A stretch of 11,090 nt of DNA, taken from the NCBI GenBank assembly GCA_030064795.1, contig JASJEI010000070.1, positions 1-11,090 on the forward strand, read 5' to 3'. The notes under the pieces were generated by a model. That model was not told where the DNA came from, made no database searches, and saw only the letters and a list, made by a program, of their open reading frames with translations. The first letter of the stretch is position 1. Each line of letters starts with the position of its first letter. The position numbers and the translations under genes were made by a program. This stretch comes from Pleurocapsa sp. MO_226.B13. Its GTDB lineage: Bacteria > Cyanobacteriota > Cyanobacteriia > Cyanobacteriales > Xenococcaceae. Of this stretch, positions 6,349-11,090 are shown piece after piece.

Positions 6349-7419
6349 ATGTTCGAGAGACAAAAATTTATTTGGTTAGCGATCGCGGGGTTACTCCTAA
6401 GCCTTTGTTTTGCCTGTAGGCTCGAAGTTTCTGAGGGATTAAATTCACCACCGCCAAAGCCTCAGACTACGGTTTTTGCTCCAGAGATTTATCTACCACC
6501 CCGTAAAGATTTTCGACTGGCGATAATTAGCGATCTCAACAGTCAGTATGGCTCTACAGAATACGAACCCGAAGTAAAGCAGGCGATCGCTTTGATGCCT
6601 CAATGGCAACCAGACTTGGTTTTGTGTGGCGGGGATATGATTGCAGGACAAAAAGTAACTCTTTCTAAGTCTCAGATAGAATCAATGTGGACGGCATTCG
6701 ATCGTCACATAGCTGCACCTCTACGACGGTATAATCTGCCTTTTGGTTTTACTATCGGCAATCATGATGGTTCGGGAGCAATTAAAAACCAAAGCTTAAT
6801 TTTCAAGCAAGAACGAGATTTAGCCCAGACCTATTGGCACGAACATCAAGATCGCTTAGGTTTAGATTTTGTCGAGGCAGAAAATTTTCCTTTTGATTAT
6901 AGTTTTCAACAAAATGGTATATTTTTCTTAGTATGGGATGCCTCGACCCAAAATATTTCCGAAGCACAGTTGACCTGGGTTAAGCAAGCCTTAAATAGTG
7001 AAATAGCTCAACAGTCAAAAGCCAAAATTGTTATTGGACATTTACCTTTATATCCCGTAGCAGTAGCTAAAAATAAACCAGGAGAATATTTAGCTCAAGG
7101 GGAAAAATTGCGATCGCTCCTGGAACAAAACCAAGTTCGGATTTATATTAGCGGTCATCATCATGCTTACTATCCTGGTAAAAAAGGAGATTTAGAATTG
7201 CTTCATGCTGGAGCATTAGGACAAGGAGCAAGACAATTAATCAATAGTAATATGCCACCCCATCCTACTATTACTATTGCTGATTTAGAAATTGCCACCT
7301 CCCAAATTACCTACACTACCTATAACGCTACTACCTGGAACTTAATCTCCATCGAGGAACTTCCTGCTTCAATTCCAGTAGAGAATGGGTCTATTTTAAG
7401 ACATGATTTATCTAAATAA
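6349..7419 (+). CDS. Exported calcineurin-like metallophosphoesterase
   Basis: This 356-residue protein belongs to the calcineurin-like phosphoesterase superfamily, with a two-metal active site. Motifs, counted from the ATG at 6349, are ISDLN (D62, N64), CGGDM (D96), IGNHDG (N138, H139), VIGHLPLYP (H231) and ISGHHHAYYP (H270, H272). The first motif has Asn where the usual DxH has His. The N-terminus FERQKFIWLAIAGLLLSLCFACRLE is a basic stretch plus a hydrophobic signal. Cysteines at 20 and 23 suggest a lipoprotein, although neither fits the lipobox perfectly; a Pro-rich linker (about 33-39) follows. It probably acts outside the cytoplasmic membrane. The substrate (phosphate monoester, diester or nucleotide) is unknown. 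A TTG three bases upstream could also start the frame, but the ATG is preferred. No phosphate-uptake gene is adjacent. Confidence 0.88.
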   Translation: MFERQKFIWLAIAGLLLSLCFACRLEVSEGLNSPPPKPQTTVFAPEIYLPPRKDFRLAIISDLNSQYGSTEYEPEVKQAIALMPQWQPDLVLCGGDMIAGQKVTLSKSQIESMWTAFDRHIAAPLRRYNLPFGFTIGNHDGSGAIKNQSLIFKQERDLAQTYWHEHQDRLGLDFVEAENFPFDYSFQQNGIFFLVWDASTQNISEAQLTWVKQALNSEIAQQSKAKIVIGHLPLYPVAVAKNKPGEYLAQGEKLRSLLEQNQVRIYISGHHHAYYPGKKGDLELLHAGALGQGARQLINSNMPPHPTITIADLEIATSQITYTTYNATTWNLISIEELPASIPVENGSILRHDLSK

Positions 7420-7509
7420 CCAAAAGAAGAATGCTTATAAACTGTGGGAACTAAAATGTGTCGAACAATAGCGAACGAAAATTTTACAAACAGTCTCTAA
7501 AAAAATATT

Positions 7510-7887
7510 ATGAGTAATCCAATTGAAGCACAGATTCTCGAAGCTGAAGAACGACTTGGGCTGGCAATGCTCGATTCCGATGTCAAAGTTCTCGATGAAT
7601 TGTTGGCACCCGAACTCATTTTTACCAACCATCTCGGTCAAGTTTTAGGTAAGCAAGACGATCTTGCTGCTCATCGATCTGGAAAGTTTAAAATTGAAGT
7701 TTTGACACCTTCAGATCGCCATATACAACTAAAAGGTAATGTAGCGATTGTTACTGTTAAAGTGCATTTAATCGGTAGGTATGAAGGTACTAGTTTCGAT
7801 AATAATTTACGCTTTACTCGTGTTTGGACTCTCTCTTCTAATCAGAATTGGCATATCGTCGCTGCCCATTCTAGTCTTGTAATTTAG
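7510..7887 (+). CDS. DUF4440/NTF2-like protein
   Basis: This 125-residue protein has the pattern of the SnoaL/NTF2-like cone fold, DUF4440 type. An N-terminal helix pair is seen in EAQILEAEERLGLAMLDSDV, with LDELLAPELIFTNHLGQVLGKQD following. The curved-sheet strands come next, including VAIVTVKVHLIGRYEG (78-93), and the C-terminal strand WTLSSNQNWHIVAAHSS (106-122) has the typical W-x-W/H-I-V-A-x-H ending. Family members range from small enzymes to binding proteins, so no reaction can be assigned. No signal peptide or membrane segment is seen. The ATG at 7510 follows an A-rich stretch without a clear Shine-Dalgarno, 90 bp after the phosphoesterase gene on the same strand. Confidence 0.8.
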   Translation: MSNPIEAQILEAEERLGLAMLDSDVKVLDELLAPELIFTNHLGQVLGKQDDLAAHRSGKFKIEVLTPSDRHIQLKGNVAIVTVKVHLIGRYEGTSFDNNLRFTRVWTLSSNQNWHIVAAHSSLVI

Positions 7888-7925
7888 CTTTAACAAGCTG
7901 GTACTATGAAAGTCGAAATAATTAC

Positions 7926-7988
7926 ATGATAAAATTCCGTAAAGCTAATGGAAATGATCTTGAAATGTTGTCGGCGATCGCTAATTAG
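7926..7988 (+). pseudogene. Possible remnant of a GNAT acetyltransferase N-terminus
   Basis: A 20-codon frame from ATG 7926 to TAG 7986-7988 reads MIKFRKANGNDLEMLSAIAN. The pattern I-x-x-R-K-A-x-x-x-D-x-x-x-L-x-x-I is typical of the first strand and helix of GNAT N-acetyltransferases. The rest of such a domain (about 130 residues, with the acetyl-CoA loop) is not present in any frame before the next gene at 8022. If real, it is what remains after a deletion; the match is short and may be chance. Confidence 0.25.
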
Positions 7989-8021
7989 CACGGATATTAT
8001 TATTTACTTTGGCTATTATGT

Positions 8022-8261
8022 ATGAGTTATCAATCTAATAATCTCTGGGACTATAAACCTTGGTGGTGTCAGCCTTGGTCGATTATATTAACGGGTATAG
8101 CTATTGTTTTTGGTAGCTGGCTGATTTTGCATCTTCTTTGGATTACCATTGGCGTGGCAGTAGTTATTTCTATTTGGTGGGTCTATTTTTTAATTATTTA
8201 TCCTAGAGCATTTTCCGACTATGTAGCCTCACAGCAACATGAAATAGATGCAAATAACTGA
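8022..8261 (+). CDS. Small two-span membrane protein, conserved in cyanobacteria
   Basis: This 79-residue protein has a Trp-rich N-terminal block, LWDYKPWWCQPWSI (8-21), followed by two hydrophobic spans, about residues 21-37 and 40-60, and a short hydrophilic tail. From memory the YKPWWCQPWS motif is characteristic of a family restricted to cyanobacteria and annotated as a domain of unknown function (DUF6737). No role is known to me. The ATG at 8022 puts the conserved block near the N-terminus; another ATG at 8018 is out of frame. It ends 65 bp before the convergent M23 peptidase gene. Confidence 0.75.
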   Translation: MSYQSNNLWDYKPWWCQPWSIILTGIAIVFGSWLILHLLWITIGVAVVISIWWVYFLIIYPRAFSDYVASQQHEIDANN

Positions 8262-8326
8262 ATCTTATCCACCTCCTAGATTACCCAGAGGTGAAAATAT
8301 TCTACTAATTGCCCTAACGTTGATGA

Positions 8327-8959
8327 TTATGAGGCAGAGGAGACAGTTTGATACTTAAACATCTCCTTCAGCACTAAACCAGGATCTACATACTCGCCGT
8401 TATGCTTTAGTACCCAATGTAAATGAGGACCTGTGGTGCGTCCACTCATACCTATACGACCAATTCTTGCCCCTACAGGAATATTTTGTCCCTGAGCGAT
8501 TTGAATGCCTCCATCTCTGTCGAGCAAATATCTTCCATTAGGATGATTTTCTACATAGCCTTCCATATGACAATAACTATGCGTCCAAGCTCCAGATTGG
8601 ATAGTTATAGATGTGCCACAGGCAGTATTATCTGACAGGTCAGTAACCTTACCTGCCCACCAATTTCTAATGTAGCTACCACGAGGCGCAGCTAAATCTA
8701 ATCCATTGTGGAACTGTCGCCGACCATCAATAGGAGAAGCACGATAACCAAAAGGAGAGGTATAAGATTGAAAATTTTCTACGGGAAAAGAACCTTGTTC
8801 CCAGACAGTAGATACATCCTGGGCAACTATAGCCTCTTCAGGTAGATCCGATGCTGTAATTTGGTCAATTTTCCAATTTTGCCATCCAAAAGACAACAAA
8901 AAAGTTGCGATCGCTATAATCAGCAAGCGATTCCACTGAATTCTAAGTCTGTAAGTCAT
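8327..8959 (-). CDS. M23 family metallopeptidase (LytM-type), exported
   Basis: This 210-residue protein is a zinc peptidase of the M23/LytM type, which cuts peptide cross-links of peptidoglycan or, when inactive, activates amidases. The N-terminus has a basic start and a hydrophobic segment (LLIIAIATFLLSFGW, about 12-26), a signal anchor or signal peptide, so the enzyme faces the periplasm. The M23 domain starts near SPFGYRASPIDGRRQFHNGLD. Expected ligands and catalytic residues are present: H84 and D88 in HNGLD, H131 in HSYCHM, and H179 and H181 in GPHLHW. All appear intact, so it is probably active. Between H131 and the next glycine-rich strand there is a longer loop than usual, about residues 134-152. 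There is no LysM or SH3 module. AAGG lies just before the ATG at 8957-8959. Confidence 0.9.
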   Translation of the reverse strand: MTYRLRIQWNRLLIIAIATFLLSFGWQNWKIDQITASDLPEEAIVAQDVSTVWEQGSFPVENFQSYTSPFGYRASPIDGRRQFHNGLDLAAPRGSYIRNWWAGKVTDLSDNTACGTSITIQSGAWTHSYCHMEGYVENHPNGRYLLDRDGGIQIAQGQNIPVGARIGRIGMSGRTTGPHLHWVLKHNGEYVDPGLVLKEMFKYQTVSSAS

Positions 8960-9493
8960 TTGCCTTGGCTCACTCGATATAATAATTTACGCTTGTCAGC
9001 CCTAATTTATGCGCGTTAGTTCGAGGTATGGAAATCGGCTGTAAAAAGTTTTCCATTACACAAATAGCAGATAATAGATAATTTTTAAGTAATTATTAGC
9101 AGTTTAGGTTAATAAAATTAACAACATTTCGGCTCAAAGATACTAGCTCGCCTTTATTCAGCTTAATTTGAATATCGGCTACGCCCTAGCTTTCCTGACT
9201 TTTTACAAGATGCTCTAATCAGAGATTTCTCGCTATGGAGCAAGCATTTATAGAACCAAGTTGTTGAGAATCAGGCGCGAGAGAATGCTTGGGTAAGATA
9301 AGTCTAATAATAAATAACAATCCTTCCCAAATATACTGCCTAATTTTCTGACCAGCAAGATTACACTATAGTATTTATACTGAGCTTTATCATAACTTTT
9401 CATTAGCGGTGGCTTCTTTAAAGTTTTAGTGAAGTTCCCCCAAGTAACCAAAACTGATTAAAATACATTCAAAATAAATAGCTATAAATACTT
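8960..9493. other. Spacer of 534 bp without a convincing gene
   Basis: This AT-rich spacer separates the divergent M23 peptidase (minus) and the membrane protein at 9494 (plus). It should hold both promoters, but I see no convincing -35/-10 pair. A TAAAAT at 9459-9464 could be a -10 for the plus-strand gene. Short inverted repeats occur at 9228-9291: TCTCGC pairs with GCGAGA, and CAAGCATT with AATGCTTG. A 67-codon minus-strand frame at 9248-9451 has composition unlike a real protein and no Shine-Dalgarno. Confidence 0.5.
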
Positions 9494-9892
9494 ATGAGAA
9501 TAGACATTATTCCCTTTTCTTTTGAATTAGATACAGTCGATCTGGCAGGTAGCTGTATATGGTCGCTAGCATTGTACATTGGTTTGGATTCGACTAAAAA
9601 CTGGATCGCAAAACAACTAGAGAGATGGTTTAACTTTGCTGAAGGATGGCTATATACCTCTGTAGAGGAATTTGAAGAGACTCGTCCCGCTAGAGAATCA
9701 CAAAATGCTTTTTATGCTTCGGTCTTAAGTATTGTTCCCTTTTTAATTGCGGGGGTGGTAGCTAATTGGGCAATCGATCTCAGCTTTGGGGGAGATAGCT
9801 GGGCGATCGCTTTGGGTCTGATGACCTGTGCTATCTGTGGTCTATTTGCTCTGGCAGGTCAAGATTATAGAGATATAGAGGACGAGGATTAG
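9494..9892 (+). CDS. Membrane protein of unknown function
   Basis: I do not recognise this 132-residue protein. It has a possible amphipathic or membrane segment at about 18-31 (AGSCIWSLALYIGL) and two clear spans at about 76-95 (SVLSIVPFLIAGVVANWAID) and 102-122 (SWAIALGLMTCAICGLFALAG). A soluble acidic stretch lies between (about 48-70, VEEFEETRPARES), and the tail is very acidic (DYRDIEDED). Codon use matches the neighbours and a HIP1 site lies inside the third segment's coding sequence. The ATG at 9494 is the first in frame. It converges on ndk, with 89 bp between the stops, and its neighbours give no clue to function. Confidence 0.7.
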   Translation: MRIDIIPFSFELDTVDLAGSCIWSLALYIGLDSTKNWIAKQLERWFNFAEGWLYTSVEEFEETRPARESQNAFYASVLSIVPFLIAGVVANWAIDLSFGGDSWAIALGLMTCAICGLFALAGQDYRDIEDED

Positions 9893-9962
9893 GATTAAAG
9901 GTCAATATTTCCAGTTCCTATTTCCCAGTCCCCATTGCCAAAAACTTTTATTGAGCTTGAAT

Positions 9963-9978
9963 CAGTAAAAATTTACTG
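9963..9978. terminator. Short palindrome between convergent stops
   Basis: CAGTAAA (9963-9969) and TTTACTG (9972-9978) form a 7-bp inverted repeat immediately after the ndk stop, in the gap where ndk and the plus-strand membrane protein converge. On the plus strand it is followed by CTTTTACT; on the minus strand no U-tract follows closely. The stem is AT-rich and weak, so terminator activity is only a guess. Confidence 0.25.
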
Positions 9979-9981
9979 CTT

Positions 9982-10431
9982 TTACTCGTAGAGCCAAGAT
10001 TGTCTTACAGGTTTCCAGCTAAGTAACTCGTCTGGTGTGAACCAGAGAGCAATTTCTGTCTGAGCAGTTTCGATAGCATCAGAACCATGAATTAGGTTGC
10101 GTCCGATACTGACACCAAAATCACCGCGAATCGAACCAGGGTCAGCAGTTGTGGGATTGGTTGCACCAATCAAGTTTCTAGCTGCACTGACCACATTTTC
10201 GCCTTCCCAAGCCATTGCAATCACGGGGGCAGAAGTAATAAATTCAATTAAACCATTAAAAAAAGGTCTTTCTCTATGAACAGCGTAATGCTTTTCCGCT
10301 AACTCGCGAGGAACCTGCATCATTTTTAGTCCTACAAGAGTAAAACCTTTGCGTTCAAAGCGATGAATAATTTCTCCAGTTAGATGACGCTGTACGCCAT
10401 CAGGTTTAATCATGATAAAAGTGCGTTCCAT
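9982..10431 (-). CDS. ndk: Nucleoside diphosphate kinase
   Basis: Ndk transfers the gamma phosphate of NTPs to NDPs through a phosphohistidine, balancing nucleotide pools in the cytosol. Starting at the ATG at 10429-10431 gives 149 residues, the usual bacterial length, with [15 protein letters not shown] at the N-terminus, [11 protein letters not shown] (48-58), the [18 protein letters not shown] region (89-106) and the active-site RNLIHGSD with H115. The start is supported by GAGG about seven bases upstream (GAGGGAATTTATG). A longer in-frame start at 10464 would add 11 residues absent from the family and is rejected. It follows ddl on the same strand after about 130 bp that hold a repeat or hairpin, so it is probably transcribed on its own. 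Confidence 0.97.
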   Translation of the reverse strand: MERTFIMIKPDGVQRHLTGEIIHRFERKGFTLVGLKMMQVPRELAEKHYAVHRERPFFNGLIEFITSAPVIAMAWEGENVVSAARNLIGATNPTTADPGSIRGDFGVSIGRNLIHGSDAIETAQTEIALWFTPDELLSWKPVRQSWLYE

Positions 10432-10507
10432 AAATTCCCTCAAGAGTCGGATACAAAATGTCACAAATCTCAGATTAACTTAGATTGTCTTAGTTTGAAA
10501 GAACCAG

Positions 10508-10561
10508 AAACGAGGAATGAGGAGTTTCTAAATCCCCAAATCCCTCGTTTTCCTCATTCCT
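10508..10561 (-). terminator. Interleaved inverted repeats after ddl
   Basis: AGGAATGAGGA (10513-10523) pairs perfectly over 11 bp with TCCTCATTCCT (10551-10561). The overlapping AAACGAGG (10508-10515) pairs over 8 bp with CCTCGTTT (10543-10550). The two pairings compete or interleave. The outer arm abuts the ddl stop codon, a suitable place for a ddl terminator before ndk, but no strong U-tract follows. GAGGAATGAGG strings are also common in cyanobacterial intergenic repeats. Confidence 0.35.
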
Positions 10562-11090
10562 TCACGACTTAGATTCGTTGTAACGCTCTACTGCAAGCTT
10601 AATTAAGCGATCGACCAGTTGAGGAAAAGAAACTCCACTGTGCGCCCAAAGTCGGGGATACATACTGGTAGAAGTAAAGCCTGGAAAGGTGTTTATTTCA
10701 TTGATAAAGACTTCTTCTGTCTCTTCTAAATAAAAGAAATCAACTCTAGCCAATCCTGCTGCATCGACGGCTAAAAATGCCTCGATTGCCATTTCTTGTA
10801 TTTGTGAGGTTACTGCATTGGGAAGATCGGCAGGGATATGTAACTGGGCTGCACCTTCGGTATATTTAGTTTCATAGTCATAAAAGTCACTATCAAAGGT
10901 AATTTCTCCTGGTACAGAAACTTTAGGATTATCGTTACCCAACACCGCACATTCAACTTCTCTAGCGGTTACTCCAGCTTCGACTACGATCCGGCGATCG
11001 TAACTAGCAGCATTGTCTAATGCTTCTTCCAATTCGTCACGCGATCGCACTTTGGCAATTCCTACCGACGAACCGAGATTGGCGGGTTTA
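10562..11090 (-). CDS. ddl: D-alanine--D-alanine ligase, C-terminal part (cut by window edge)
   Basis: Ddl joins two D-alanines with ATP to give the dipeptide used for the end of the peptidoglycan stem peptide; it is cytosolic. The frame stays open to the last base of the window, so the 5' part, the N-terminal domain and the start lie outside. The visible 176 residues begin in the ATP-grasp domain with [14 protein letters not shown] and continue through [21 protein letters not shown] and [38 protein letters not shown] follows, and [16 protein letters not shown] carries the metal- and D-Ala-binding residues of the C-terminus. The sequence is intact and normal for Ddl. The GTG at 11048-11050 is internal, not the start. 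Confidence 0.95.
   Translation of the reverse strand, partial: KPANLGSSVGIAKVRSRDELEEALDNAASYDRRIVVEAGVTAREVECAVLGNDNPKVSVPGEITFDSDFYDYETKYTEGAAQLHIPADLPNAVTSQIQEMAIEAFLAVDAAGLARVDFFYLEETEEVFINEINTFPGFTSTSMYPRLWAHSGVSFPQLVDRLIKLAVERYNESKS

Noticed and set aside
6195..6419. Plus-strand open frame of 74 codons
   Set aside because: It starts inside the long hairpin and overlaps the signal-peptide coding part of the phosphoesterase; no Shine-Dalgarno or recognisable protein.
7435..7641. Minus-strand open frame of 68 codons
   Set aside because: It is antisense to the well-supported DUF4440 gene.
8423..8635. Plus-strand open frame of 70 codons
   Set aside because: It is antisense to the M23 peptidase catalytic domain.
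9248..9451. Minus-strand open frame of 67 codons in the long spacer
   Set aside because: AT-driven composition, no Shine-Dalgarno, no recognisable domain; overlaps inverted repeats. It cannot be fully excluded.
10097..10279. Plus-strand open frame of 60 codons
   Set aside because: It lies antisense within ndk.
10432..10464. Longer start for ndk
   Set aside because: Adds 11 residues not found in the family, and the GAGG Shine-Dalgarno sits correctly for the internal ATG at 10431.
10384..10572. Plus-strand open frame of 62 codons
   Set aside because: It is antisense to the ndk start and runs through the ddl-ndk repeat region.

Overview
This is a stretch of cyanobacterial chromosome. Two things show it: the octamer GCGATCGC (HIP1, a cyanobacterial signature) occurs about twenty times in 11 kb, and one gene encodes a phycobiliprotein lyase, which is needed only where phycobilisomes are made. 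The AT-rich base composition, the patchwork of short intergenic repeats and the mixture of conserved cyanobacterial proteins of unknown function fit a unicellular or baeocyst-forming lineage with a fairly large genome. The sequence alone does not fix the genus.

Layout, left to right. Positions 1-242 hold no complete gene, only a possible coding remnant. A CpcS/CpeS-type lyase (minus) is divergent from a small basic protein of unknown function (plus), which is followed by mtnP (5'-methylthioadenosine phosphorylase, plus). mtnP converges on lysS (minus), and a long inverted repeat built around two HIP1 sites lies between them. lysS carries a C-terminal KTSC domain. Next come a YidD-like gene with a Cys-rich tail (minus), a repeat-rich spacer, and a run of plus-strand genes: a TPMT-like methyltransferase, a 45-residue single-span membrane protein, an exported calcineurin-like phosphoesterase, a DUF4440/NTF2-like protein, a possible acetyltransferase remnant, and a small two-span membrane protein. 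After that come an exported M23 peptidase (minus), a 534-bp spacer without a convincing gene, a plus-strand membrane protein of unknown function, ndk (minus), and the 3' part of ddl (minus), which is cut by the window edge.

Most genes here look like independently transcribed housekeeping or envelope genes, not one pathway. Methionine salvage (mtnP), translation (lysS), nucleotide balance (ndk), cell-wall synthesis (ddl), wall remodelling (M23 peptidase), membrane-protein insertion (YidD-like) and antenna assembly (lyase) sit side by side. The only plausible same-strand pair is ddl followed by ndk, and a repeat/hairpin region separates them. I found no CRISPR array, transposase, phage gene, toxin-antitoxin pair, tRNA or rRNA, and nothing that clearly amounts to a new multi-gene system. 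The points most worth a second look are small: a hairpin with two mutually exclusive pairings upstream of the phosphoesterase, the short membrane protein at 5836-5973, the LysRS-KTSC fusion, the Cys-rich YidD variant and the HIP1 inverted repeat.
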